Positions 1 to 10,898 of a DNA stretch of 24,825 nt are shown in pieces (positions within the stretch are counted from its first letter, which is position 1; each line of letters begins with the position of its first letter). The DNA is from Intoshia linei (taxonomy: Eukaryota > Orthonectida > Rhopaluridae). The position numbers and the translations under genes are program-made. Where the stretch lies: contig LWCA01000520.1 in assembly GCA_001642005.1 (NCBI GenBank), positions 1 through 24,825 of the forward strand, in the 5' to 3' direction. The notes beneath the pieces are model-generated. The model searched no databases and was not told where the DNA came from. It was given only the letters and a program-made list of their open reading frames with translations.

Positions 1-1206
1 AGTGCTAGAAATTTTTTAGTGCCATAAAAAATTGCATTTGTCGACTCTACTTATAATTGATTCACTGGTTAAAACATTTTTGCTGATTATATTGACCATA
101 TACATTTTTTTAAATCGAATTCGAAAAAGTACCAAAAAATATCTCAACTAGCTGTCGCGAACTGTGTGAATATGCGAATAAACTCACAAATATGAGAAAT
201 TTAGGTTAATATTAACTTTATATCAAAAATACAATTTTTACGTAATCATGCAATTAAAACTTTCTTCTACCAAATTTTATGAGACAAATCCAAATAGAAT
301 AATAATTATATACTAAAAACGTATATAAAAATAGTTTTATCAGTACATTGCTAGTATTCCAATTAATATAGGTATACGTTATTAGATGTTAATTATATTG
401 TAAAGCTCTTGTAACAATACTTTGTAGTTGAAAACTGACTTATTACATTGATTAAAAATTGTTAAATACTGAGTCAGTATTACTGACTAAATATTAATAT
501 TATTAGTACAGCCGAACCTCGCTTCACCGCTATATCCTGATAAATGAACACTTTAATTAAAACAAATAATCAACTCGTGTATTTAAATTCTAACATCATT
601 ATTTTTACGCATATTCGATAGTTTAATTTTCTTAACATAACTATGCGTTTTTAATATTTTTTTAGTAAATATTGGTGTAGTTATAATGCATTCCCTTTGA
701 GAATGTAGTATAGTTTATTTTTTGTTATCAGAGCCTAATATTAAATTTTATAATATCACGAAAATATAAGATTCAAACTAAAAAACGGTGTAAAAATAAA
801 TATGGTAGAATATAATTTAAATGTATTGTTTTTTTGACAGAGAATGGCTCACTATACATTTGAAATTAATTTATAAATCAAAGTTGTGTAAAAATTGAAA
901 TATGTCAATGATGTAGTCCACCTTTAAAAATCGATACGAGTTTTTAAAATTTAATAATTTCAAGGTTGCCTGACTGCAGAAAAATAAAATATTTACTTGT
1001 TAGTGTTTTAAATAATTTACTTTTATTACAATAGCTACTACTAATATATTTACGAATGTTAAATCTAAATCTGCTTTGTTAAATGTTTCATTTCCTAGAT
1101 ATTGATCACAGCGCATGAAATTGCTAAAATATTAAGGTATGCCAAATGTGGATCACATAACATGTTAATATTGCAATATAGGAACAAAGTATAAATTTAA
1201 ACGTTT
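1..1206. other. A+T-rich intergenic stretch upstream of TMEM145
   Basis: No conserved coding exon was found on either strand. At 509 a sequence beginning CAGCCGAACCTCGCTTCACC, preceded by TA, looks like one end of a pogo/Tigger-type DNA transposon, but no matching inverted end was found. A chain of tiny potential exons between 902 and about 1193 can be joined by GT/AG into a roughly 38-residue frame. It matches no family I know and could arise by chance in such DNA. Confidence 0.5.
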
Positions 1207-3072
1207 ATGTGGTGGTACCCGTTCATTTTAATCGGAATTTTGTTTATTAAGGGAAGTACCAAAATTTTAAATGGACAAATCCATTCCAAAGAGGTTAGAT
1301 TGAATTTAATATAAATTTAATTAATTTTGTAGAATTGGCAATTTTTATCCAGATTTTGTTTCCTTTCAAATAAGGGACAACTCACATATGAATTTAATTT
1401 TAACAAGGTATCTTAGTATAAGTTGTTTTAAAAATAATTTAGATAAATTTACCTGTAAATCTGTTACTGTATTATGATGATCCTCAACAATGGCCCGCAG
1501 TTTATAATAGCGACAAGGTAAATATTAAAAAGGTTTGAAATTAATCCGTAGAGTTGTGTTGAAAAAACAAGTGTCTTAAAAACTGAATACAATCAAATGG
1601 TAGAATTATCCATCAACGAAACGTGGTCCGGCTGCAACGAAACAATACTATATAACACATCATACATAAGTTGTTCAGGGTCACGCTATTTCGTTTCATT
1701 TAGGGAAAGGTGGTGGTATATGGCAATATCAAATTGTGACAACCCTTATGTGAGTTTATTTTAATATGGTTCTAATTATTATTTAGGGTATATCATTGGA
1801 TTATAACCTTGTTATGACAAACGGTAACCCAGAAGACACATTGATGTACCATTTTTCTGCCGACGAATTTTATATACTGTATTTATGAAAATTATTACAA
1901 TAACTCTTTTCTTAGACAAATGGACATTTCGTTTCTCGTTGGATTCAGTATTTTAATGATACTTTCTTTCCTAGTAGCATACAAGCTACGAATTAAACAA
2001 ATGTTCCATTCTACCTACAAATTGTATATGATTTCCATCATTTTCGAATGCATAGGTCTTTTCATATTGGTCATAACGTACAGTTCATTCGCCAATGAAG
2101 GACACGAATTACGTAATGTTATTAGATTCGGAAAATTTATGGAGGCAATAAGTTCCACCGCCTTCATTCTCCTGCTTATATTACTGGGAAAAGGATACAC
2201 TGTTACAAGGGGTAACTATAAAATTAGCACATTTTTATTCAAAATTTAGGCCGCTTATCAAACCAAGGGACCATAAAATGTGTTATCTTTATTACCGTTT
2301 ATATTGTGTGCTATATGATTTTATTCTTCTATGAAGCCTATGTAAGAAAATATCTATATAGCTTAAAAAATGTTTAGTTCTTTGATCCTGGAGTAGTATT
2401 ATACATATATGAAAGCCCTCCGGGCTACGGTCTTATTATTCTACGGATTGTAGCATGGCTTTGGTTTTCCTACGGAATTTTCTTTACGCTAAAAAACTTT
2501 TCCTACAAATCAAACTTTTATTACCCTCTATTTATATTTTTCACAATATGGTAAAAATTATTTATTCTAATTTAATGTAAATTTATAGGTTTCTAATTGG
2601 CCCTGTGATGGTTATTGTAGCTATGAATTTATTACCTCTGTGGGTACGAGAAAAAGTCATAAATGGAGTAGATTTATCAGTGTCATTTTTGGGTCTATTT
2701 ACATTTTTGGTAAATTTAATCAAAATAAATAGTACCAAATTAATTAGGTTCTAACCCGTCCATCAGCAGCAAATAATAATTTTCCATATCACGTTAAAAC
2801 GACCCAAATAGCTGCAATGGTAGACACAGATGAAGATAATTTTCAACAATATTCACCGACGATGGGATATGATGGTGTAAATGCACCAAATTTTACAGAA
2901 CTATTTGTTGTTACACCTCAACGATCAGCTGTAGAAAAAGAACAGGTGCAAAATTTAATTTGACTAATGAGTATATAAAAATTAATTCAATTTATAACTA
3001 AATAAATTTTAGCAAAACATTGACCGGTTTAATCGTGGTTCAAATGGACACAATCCATTCAATGATGATTAA
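1207..3072 (+). CDS. TMEM145: TMEM145/GPR180-family seven-transmembrane protein, complete, 11 exons
   Basis: Membrane protein of the GPR180/TMEM145 family (rhodopsin-like GPCR transmembrane domain, Pfam GpcrRhopsn4); ligand and role are poorly known. Exons: 1207-1293, 1333-1407, 1443-1517, 1552-1749, 1787-1878, 1916-2211, 2250-2341, 2378-2550, 2589-2709, 2748-2945, 3013-3072. They sum to 1,467 nt, giving 488 residues. The start ATG opens a hydrophobic signal peptide (MWWYPFILIGILFIKG). The ectodomain (to about residue 177) has the family motifs FLSRFCFLSNKGQL, YYDDPQQWPAVY, ETWSGC, SFRERWWYMAIS and YHFSADEFYIL. The seven-helix region follows, with LLGKGYTVTRG, FFDPGVVLYIYESPPGYG and LTRPSAANNNFPYHVKT. 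The RPSAAN segment favours TMEM145 over GPR180. Nine introns are 34-39 nt; the last is 67 nt. An AATAAA lies at 3191. Exon boundaries were inferred by eye but keep frame throughout. Confidence 0.95.
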
Positions 3073-3928
3073 ACTTGAATTTCACCGTATAAATCACAAA
3101 TTTCCATTTTATATCAACCAATTCCATTTGTTAAAATTTATTAAACATTCACACAAAAATAATAATATTATGGCATATATTTACCAGCCAAATAAATATT
3201 CTAATATGCGATAGAAAAATCCGCTATTTGTGTTATTTTGTCCTTTAGATTTCTACATGAAACATGAAATCAAAACATGAAATATACAAAATATCGATTA
3301 GTTATTAAAAATTTATTGTTTGTATTGTCACATAAATCATACTAAAACAAAAAATCACATTGATTTAAATTTTAAATGTATATGTAAACTAAACCATTTA
3401 TCAATGATAACTATAATTGAAGTAGAAATTCTAATGTGTTCCAGAAAAGCTACCAAATACCATTAAAAAATGTTTAATAAAAAAGGTAAAAAATTACGTT
3501 TTTCAATTAAAACACAATCTTAATGGTACTCGATGAAATAGTTTAAAAATCCACAATTGCAAAGAAAAATATAGTTTTATAATTCATCAAGAATCAGGTA
3601 AGAAATTTCAGATTTTTTTGAACTGGGATCACATTCCAATTTGAAAATTACTTGGGACTTGAAAATTAGAAATTCATAAAAAATTCAACAATCGGAAAAT
3701 TGTCACGAGATGACGGAGACTTTACTTAATGAAATACGTTTAAAAACAAATTATTGTACATTTTTTATTAAAACCAATCAATACATATATAAATATAGAT
3801 TACTATTACCATTATAGGTACTGTGTTGAGGCCCAAACTGATAAAAAATTTTTTAAGAAATTATAAATTTTCACTAATTTAACGGTTTGTAAATAAATAT
3901 TGATTCTATATATAGACAAAAAAATGGA
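3073..3928. other. Intergenic region between TMEM145 and NUP35 3' ends
   Basis: The two genes converge here. I see no conserved exon. A reading frame at 3020-3214 is only the TMEM145 terminal exon read in another frame. AATAAA at 3191-3196 is a reasonable polyadenylation signal for TMEM145. The rest is A+T-rich without clear repeats. Confidence 0.6.
3191..3196 (+). terminator. Candidate TMEM145 polyadenylation signal
   Basis: An AATAAA hexamer about 120 nt after the TMEM145 stop codon and the first on this strand downstream. Such hexamers are frequent by chance in this A+T-rich DNA. Confidence 0.4.
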
Positions 3929-5317
3929 TTATGTGTTTTGAAAAATATTTTTATAATTTTGATTAATATATTCAGATGACCTGTTAAACAAAATTATACA
4001 TCTAAAATTCGGATTCGGAATAACATTTGACATATTAATTATAATAACCTGGTTGGTTTTTGGTTCTTTGGTTTCCATATTTCTCATTGGACCTTGATAA
4101 TTGTATTTTTCAGCAATTTTATGTTGTTGGATGGATTGCGTATTATTCATATTCGTTGACAAATTTCTAAACGTAATGATTTTTTCTTTATCACAGCTTT
4201 TAAATTGTGCTTTGGAGGACTAAAAATGCGAAAATATATAAAATATTAAAAATAGAAATACACTAAATTTCTTTTTACAATCAGTTACACCAATAACTGC
4301 AGAATTTTCAAATAATATTCCATTCATACTCTTTAATATTTCCATGTCTCTAAGAGTCTTTACTCTTACATGTAACCATCTAATATCAGAGTCAAACTAA
4401 ACATAATTTTTAAACGAATTGAAAACTGTACTTCATATCTATCAATATTAATTTTAATTGAAAATTTGTCAATTAACTTTTCAATTAAATTTTCTGGAAA
4501 TCTAAACTAAATTAATTCAAAAAATATTTAAAATAACCCGAAAACTGTAGCCCAATAATTATATTCATTATCCACGAACCCGTTTGAATCTGATTTAAAT
4601 TCAACATTTCTAATGTTACTGTTTTGTAAATTATTTGAATTGCAGGACACGTTTATATCTATTTTATTAATTTTGAATATATCAATATAATATAATATAA
4701 AAATTTTGTACCTGAAAAACTAGTATTAATTTTTTCAGAATCAATGTTAGACCTTGCCAACCGACTACCAAATTGTACACTTTCATTAAGCTATATTAAA
4801 AATTTATTATAAAATTTCAAAAAAAATACAGCAGAAGATCGCATCAATTGCACCATACTGTATCTGTCGTGCTTTTTACTACTGCGTCTGCTAACCGATG
4901 GACTTTTAGATTTGAAGCTACAAAAACTATATCCGTTTAAATGACTCAAATTTGACTTGGACATATCTTGTCGATTATGTGAGGAATTACGTACGGAATG
5001 ACTGCGATTTGATGCTTTCGATACCTAAAAAATATGAATACTAAAAAAAATGTTTACGTCAAGTAAATTTCCTAAAACATAAGGTGGTATAGTTTTAACT
5101 TTTGAGTTTTCTTCGTCACAATGCACATTTCTATTGAAATTTGTGCACTTAAATGGTTTTTCTTCATTTAACAAACTTTTTTCATCTAAATGTAACAATA
5201 TATTTTTATATTTATTAAATTACTTTTTAAATTTGAGGTTGATAGAATATCACGTCTATTTGCGGCTTTATTCTTCTGTATAGGAGACAAAATTTTCTCA
5301 CTATCAAAAAAGCGCAT
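3929..5317 (-). CDS. NUP35: Nucleoporin NUP35 (Nup53), complete, 8 exons
   Basis: Linker nucleoporin of the inner ring of the nuclear pore. Minus-strand exons, 5' to 3': 5317-5224, 5185-5058, 5024-4830, 4790-4712, 4658-4538, 4501-4432, 4396-4262, 4219-3929. They total 1,113 nt, giving 370 residues (human protein 326). The N-terminal part holds the short motif IPPYVLGNLLD, like the human FLPGFLMGDL. A serine-rich, low-complexity part follows. The Nup35-type RRM (about residues 198-275) starts YWATVFGFPENLIEKLIDKF and continues with DIRWLHVRVKTLRDME and GVTDCKKK. The fold dimerises in known homologues. Introns are 33-53 nt. The tail ends EYINQNYKNIF plus three residues rather than the usual terminal FGW, so the last exon may have an alternative 3' splice. 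An alternative acceptor next to the RRM exon (4507-4508) was rejected because it breaks the frame. Starts 175 bp from INTS9, divergently. Confidence 0.9.
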
Positions 5318-5492
5318 TTTAAAATTAATGGCAAATTTAAAACATTTACTTTATTAACAATTACTATACACTATGGTCGGTTAAGTTTATTTCAAATTAA
5401 AAAAAGCACTAAATTTAAACAATAAAGTTACTCAATTTGCAATTTTGAAAATAAAATAAAATATAAAAACACACCAAATTAAAGTTTAAATC
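5318..5492. promoter_or_regulatory. Short shared NUP35/INTS9 promoter region
   Basis: The proposed start codons of NUP35 (minus, 5317) and INTS9 (plus, 5493) lie head to head about 175 bp apart, so both promoters must fit here or overlap the genes. The sequence is A+T-rich with no recognisable element. The inference depends on the 3-codon INTS9 start exon; without it the gap is about 650 bp. Confidence 0.45.
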
Positions 5493-8400
5493 ATGAAAAT
5501 TGTAATTTTTTTTTTAATTATGTTGAGCCATACTATTATGACGGGTAAAGTTGCTAATTAACATGAAATTGCAATCATTAAGATACCAAAATACCATAGT
5601 CTGTATTAATTGGTAAAGTAAAGCAATTTTTGACTTATAATAGTTTTTAGTACTGAAAAGGGACATTTTCAAGTAGTGTATTATCGTTATTTTCATAAAC
5701 ATGCTACAATATGGTTGTTTAGGTTAAATGTTTTTTAAGAAAAAAACGTTATTCATATTTTCCATATACGCCATTCGAAATAATTTTGAAAAATTTTTAC
5801 TAATTAGAAGTCAATTTGTTACGTTTTTTATTGAATTTTTTTTAATATTGTCTAATAATTTTGCTTTAATGGTCCACGGTAAATTTTAGAATTTATTACC
5901 AGAACGCTGTGAAAAAATTTTGGGAACCCCTACGTGATTCTGGTATTATACATTAATTAATCTTTTTTAGACAAATATTTCAAGTTATCAAAAATATCCT
6001 TGTTATATTGTCACAGTTGGAAATATTTCTATTTTAATTGATTGTCCAGCATCGTGTCAAGGATTCTTAAATTTTGCACCCTTTTCTAATAACATAAAGT
6101 ACGATTTTATATATTGATTTTATTGAAATTTATTAGATCTTCATTCAATAGACAAAAAATTGCAAATTATGAGTTAGAAAAAAAGGTTAAATATGTTCAT
6201 TTTTAATAACCAATTAATAATTATTTATCAAGTTTCATATGACTAAATATTCAATGAATCTAAAAATATTCCAAAGTTTAAATTTAATGATTTTATAAAA
6301 TAATAAAACACATTCAAATTAAACTTTAATTTGGTTTATTTTATTTATATTCATAATTTAAATGTACTAAATTACACCTTATTTAGTAATATTTAGGGAC
6401 TTGTACCATTAAATGGAAAAAATTATTTAGATGATAGACCATGCTTATTAATACCACAGGTTTATCTAGAAAACAATTTTATTACTATAATTTTAGTTTA
6501 CGTATGCAAATACTCACTCAATTGATTATGTCTTAATTTCAAATTATCGAAATTGTTTATCTTTACCTTATTTTTTTAAAATTGTTCCCAATTTTAATGG
6601 TAGAATATATGCAACAACTCCAACTGTTCAATTTGCTAGGTAATTATAACTAATTTTTTAAATTTTCGGACCGTTAATTATTTCATATTTTTTGTTTTAA
6701 TAAAATATTTCGGAAAAAAAATATATGTATACTAAAATGCTTTTTTGACCGTGAAATTGTCACTTATTCGGATTGAAATTTTTTATGTGTGTTAACATGA
6801 TACAACTCTACCACCTGTAAATTTTTTGAAATTCTAGGGCTGTTTTCAAAAAAAAAGGAAGGTAATTTGGGGTTTTGGCTCTTAAGATATTTTTTTTAAA
6901 TTTAAATTTATAATGTTTATGATTTTAAAATCCGCATCAGCGTATATATTTTTTTAAATTTTCCAATTTGTTTAATTTTCAAAAAGAGGGACAATAGGGG
7001 TTTTTGACCCTTAAGATGATAAATTGGGAGGTTGAAATATATCTTAATATACGTTCCGAAAAAAACTGTAATTGAAATGTGGTCTTTAAAAAATTCTAGA
7101 TGGGTAGTTATTTAAATAAAGCTGAACACAGATACACACAAACAAAAATCGCGTCGCATTTTACATAAGTTAGGATGATGCGACGATTTCCAGGAATTGG
7201 AAAAATTAGTTTATAAATTTAAAATTCTATTGGTAATAATTTAATTTTAGACAATATATGAAGGAATTAGTGGAAAGTTTGAACGATATTCATCCAAATG
7301 CAAAAAGTAAATGGAGAATGTTTTGGAACGACCCGTATTGTGAATACAAGTGGATTTTATTATGCATTTAGAGCATTTCCAAAATTGAAAAAATGTAACA
7401 TTTCCGAACTAAAAGAATTATTTACTCTTGAATCCATTGAAGAATGTTTATCAAGAATTGAAATTATTAATATTGATGAAATCAAAGTATATACTTTGAT
7501 CATTTTTTATCTAAAATGTTAATTTAAATTTTACTATTTTTGTTATTTATTATACTTTTAGGTATTAGAAGATACTGTGAATTTGATAGCAATTAGTGCT
7601 GGGTATGTAATAGGTTCTTGTAATTGGATAATAAAAAGTTCTCTGGAAAAGGTTTAATTAGTTTTTTTGTATCATCTAAAAATCCATAGATAGCTGTCGT
7701 TTCAAAATCTTCATACTTGACTACTCATATAAGAGTAATTTTTATTTTTTCTCTATAATTAAAATTTAGAAAATGTCCACCGAATATTTATGTGATTGTG
7801 ATTCCATGATTTTCACATCTCTAAAATATTCCAAATTTGAACCAGATAACATGTTGAGAATTTTAACTGAAAAAGCTGGTATTATTACATTTGAATATTT
7901 TATTTTTAGTTGAAATTATAAATAATGACGGAAGTGTCATCATACCTTGTTATACATCCGGTATAATAAACGATCTAATTGAATTTATTTCAAAAAAATT
8001 CAAACAACATAGACTTGATTCTATTCCTATTTATGCGATAGGAAGGTACATGAAAAAATCTTTTGCCCATACAAACATTTATGCAGAATGGTAACTTGTT
8101 TATATAAACCTGATATATAATTTACGATAGGCTCATTAAAAAGAAATGTGATAAGGCCTTTATACCTGAAAACCCTTTAGATCATGTCGATGTATCAACT
8201 AAAATTACATTTTAAATTTTTTAGTTAATAGAATCTGGACAATTGGAAGTTTACGATTCTATTTATGGAGAGTTTGGGAAAAACATGAGAAAGCCTTGTT
8301 TAATATTTGCTGGGCATCCATCATTAAGATTTGGAAATATAGTGGAAATTGTTGAACTTTTTGCAGATTCGCCCAAAAATTTGTTGGCTATTGCTGGTAA

Positions 8401-10248
8401 TTTAAAGTCTTCCATTAAAACAACACAACTTTAATAGAACCGGATTTTGCTGCTGCTAAAGCATTGGAACCGTACAATGAACGAGCAATACAAGTATTAT
8501 TTTTTAAAAAGATTTAAATTTTACCGACTATTAGATTCTTAATTGTCCAATTGATATTACGCTAGATGACGACAAAATAATAAAAACTTTGATTAACTAC
8601 AAACCAAAAAATGTTATTTTAACTGACAAAATGCATTTACAAATGAAATCTAAACTAAATGCATATAATGATGTATATTTTATTAATTCCATTGAGTTAA
8701 TTACATTTACAGATTAAAGTGTGGGGTGTAAAATTTGGAAAACCGATTGAAATAGCGCCAACAAACCCTTTTGTGTTAGTTAATTTTAGTGGAAGTGTAA
8801 ATATATTTTATATCAATTTATTGTAATTTAGACATTGGGTAATTTAACTGAAAATGACGATGGTACATACACCATAAATGGATCATTCTCTTTGCAAAAT
8901 AATGAAATAATATTTGAAGTAAATTCATAAATTTAATTAATACTGTCAATTCAATTTAATAATGTGAGTTTTTGTTTACTCATTTTGATTTTTTAGAAAA
9001 AAGATGTAAATGTATATTGTAAAAGTTGTGAAAACGGTGGCATTATAAAATTAAGAAATTTTGAAAAATACCTTGAACAAATATGCATTCAAGTAATAAA
9101 CTATTACTAATATATTGTTTATTCATATGATTTATAAATTTTTTAATATAGAATAATGTTAAAATAAACATTCAGCCTCATCAAAATAAAGCCGAGTCGT
9201 ATATAATTATAGTATTTTTTTATTTTATTTAAATTTTTCTATTTTTGATAATACAAATACAATTAACTTACAAATAATAATAATATTAGTATATAAATTA
9301 ATGTACTGTAAAATTTAATAACATCATTGTTTATGCTTGTTTTTTTATGGTAAATAATTACTCATTACATTAATCACAATTTTAATAATACAGGCTAGTT
9401 TCTTGTTAACGGAAAAAATCCTGATTAACGGACTGAGTTTTTCTGAAGTACAAAAATTCTGTTAAATTTTAACTTAAAATAACTACTGTTTTTTCTCGAT
9501 TATAAGCAGACCCCTGAAGTTCAAATTTTCAGTGAAAATTTTAACTTAATAAAATTTGAATATAAGCAGTTTCTGCTTGTATTCGAAAGAAGTTTTATAT
9601 TTATAAGATTTATTTATTTAAAATTTTATAAGTTTGATTTCAAACAAATAGATTTTGAGAATACCCAAGATGTAATTTAATACCAATCTAATGAGTTCTT
9701 AAAATATAAAAGCAAACTTTTAGTGTATTGTTTATATTTTTCAAGATCTGCTTAAAAGTCTGCTTGTTTTTGATAAGAATTTTCCCTTCTACTCTCGAAT
9801 ATAAGAAGACTCCTTATAACCGAGAAAAGACAGTAGCATCATAATTATACTAAAGCTTTTTCGGTTTAAATTAAAAACTTTAGATACTTAAAACATTTTA
9901 TTTTCTTCTTGATTAATGATGACAATAATGGTTGATTATTAATTATATGAAATGAAATGATTGGCAAATATAGGTTAAGTGGAATAAAAATAAAACATTT
10001 TTCATTGTTTAATGCAGTGGCTCCCGGTTCAAATAGTGTACGGACTCCCATTTAAAATATTTATTTTTTTGGAATTAGATTATTAATATAAATTTATAAA
10101 ATTATAATTTTAGAATAATAATATGAATCTATCAATACAGGATAATAAAATAAATTTGGCTTTTGAAAATATGGAATCAATCAATTTTGATTTGGTTGAT
10201 TGTATCATGAAAAACATTGAACAGTTCGATTGTGTTGTACAGAATTAA
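5493..10248 (+). CDS. INTS9: Integrator complex subunit 9, 20 exons
   Basis: Inactive metallo-beta-lactamase/beta-CASP partner of INTS11 in the Integrator complex (snRNA 3' cleavage, transcription attenuation; nuclear). Exons: 5493-5501 (proposed, MKI), 5971-6098, 6137-6185, 6397-6459, 6497-6639, 7251-7334, 7372-7486, 7562-7651, 7690-7734, 7770-7878, 7910-8090, 8131-8191, 8225-8396, 8438-8493, 8535-8672, 8713-8796, 8832-8918, 8997-9092, 9152-9211, 10114-10248. They sum to 634 residues (human 658). Hallmarks: ISILIDCPASCQGFLNF, DYVLISNYRNCLSLPYF (residues about 93-109, where active enzymes carry HxHxDH, so metal ligands are absent as expected), YATTPTVQFAR, GYVIGSCNWIIKS, IPCYTSGIINDLIEF, AGHPSLRFG (388-396), and the C-terminal region that binds INTS11. 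The first exon rests on length match to human MKLYCLSGHPTLPC and is the least certain part. Introns at 6640-7250 and 9212-10113 are swollen by repeats. Confidence 0.94.
6835..7185 (-). repeat. Dispersed repeat, copy 1, inside an INTS9 intron
   Basis: Most of the 611-nt intron 6640-7250 is a diverged repeat whose reverse complement matches 10443-10745. Shared landmarks are TCCTAACTTATGTAAAA (reverse of 7159-7175), the AATAACT block near 7106, the stretch around 6918-6960 (TTTAAAAAAATATATAC and ATTTTAAAATCAT in reverse), and AAATTACC near 6860. It is modular: a block ending in GG(T/C)TCTTAAGAT or GACCCTTAAGAT occurs twice (about 6845-6895 and 6970-7018). Near its edge is an 8-bp hairpin, CGTCGCAT (7152-7159) facing ATGCGACG (7178-7185). 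No coding capacity. Class unknown. Confidence 0.75.
9486..9833. mobile_element. Tc1/mariner-type MITE in the last INTS9 intron
   Basis: A 348-bp element with inverted ends: CTGTTTTTTCTCGATTATAAG on the left, and the reverse complement of the right end reads CTGTCTTTTCTCGGTTATAAG. Both ends abut TA (9484-9485 and 9834-9835), as expected for the TA target duplication of Tc1/mariner/pogo elements. The ends resemble pogo/Tigger termini (CTCGRTTATA). There is no transposase frame, so it is non-autonomous. Motif echoes such as ATAAGCAGTTTCTGCTTGTA occur inside. It accounts for much of the 902-nt intron. A further possible one-ended fragment, starting CAGGCTAGTTTCTTG after TA near 9392, lies just upstream. 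Confidence 0.75.
10017..10053. mobile_element. One-ended hAT-like terminus in the last INTS9 intron
   Basis: The stretch beginning CAGTGGCTCCCGGTTCAAAT resembles the terminal inverted repeat of hAT elements (CAGTGGYTCCCAA type). No partner end or 8-bp duplication was found before the exon at 10114, so this is at best a truncated copy. Confidence 0.4.
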
Positions 10249-10268
10249 TTATTTAAATTGTAAATTAA

Positions 10269-10274
10269 AATAAA
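10269..10274 (+). terminator. Candidate INTS9 polyadenylation signal
   Basis: AATAAA 20 nt beyond the INTS9 stop codon (10246-10248), well placed for the terminal exon that encodes the conserved C-terminus. Confidence 0.5.
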
Positions 10275-10442
10275 TACATTTATTTTTTTTCCCAGAGGCA
10301 TCGAAAATTTTTTAAATTTCTTTAAATTTTTGTTGGTTAAGATTTATCTGACTATATAATTATAATTGAATGACTGGTAAAGAATAATGACATCCTCGTT
10401 ATACTAATAACTTGTAAATTGAATAATAAAATAAAAATAATA

Positions 10443-10805
10443 TCCTAACTTATGTAAAACTGTTTTTTTTCCGTATGTGTCTTATCGTTTATTCAAATAA
10501 CTGATAGTCTCTTAATTTAAAAAATTCCAGATTTCTATTACAACTTTAATTTTACATCTTACTATATATTAAATAATCCAATTATACTTTTTTTTTGAAA
10601 ATCAAACGATTCCTAGAATTTAAAAAAATATATACTCTGATATATATTTTAAAATCATCAATATTGTCATAAATTTTAATCAAAGTTATATCTTCTCGGT
10701 CAGAACCACAAATTACCTTTTTTCAAAAAATGAACATACAAATAATCCAATTATCCTTTTTTTTGAGAATCAAACGACTTCAGACTTTTCAAAAAAATTC
10801 AGTTC
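10443..10805 (+). repeat. Dispersed repeat, copy 2, inverted relative to the intronic copy
   Basis: Starts with TCCTAACTTATGTAAAA and runs collinearly with the reverse complement of 6835-7175, with many substitutions and small indels, to about 10745. A module beginning AATAATCCAATTAT and containing TGARAATCAAACGA occurs twice (from 10572 and from 10741, about 169 nt apart). The second copy extends this repeat beyond what is seen in copy 1. No coding potential, and no clear target-site duplication. It lies just upstream of the hAT transposase relic and may or may not belong to the same element. Confidence 0.75.
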
Positions 10806-10898
10806 ATACAGCCTTTTTCAGTTAAAATATATAAAAAGTTTAAATAAGTAGACGTTAAGCTTTCATGTTCAAAAAATCAATTTATTATTTTACATAGA

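Noticed and set aside
902-1193. Chain of four mini-exons joinable by GT/AG upstream of TMEM145
   Set aside because: The joined frame (about 38 residues, rich in Leu/Ile) matches no family. With so many GT and AG pairs in this DNA such chains arise by chance.
5514-5702. 62-codon frame on the minus strand
   Set aside because: It has no recognisable motif, lies in the proposed first intron of INTS9, and has A+T-rich composition. Frames of this length are expected by chance.
7335-7371. Apparent frameshift in INTS9 between KWRMFWND and FPKLKKC
   Set aside because: A 37-nt GT...AG intron (7335-7371) with the correct phase restores the frame, so the gene is not broken.
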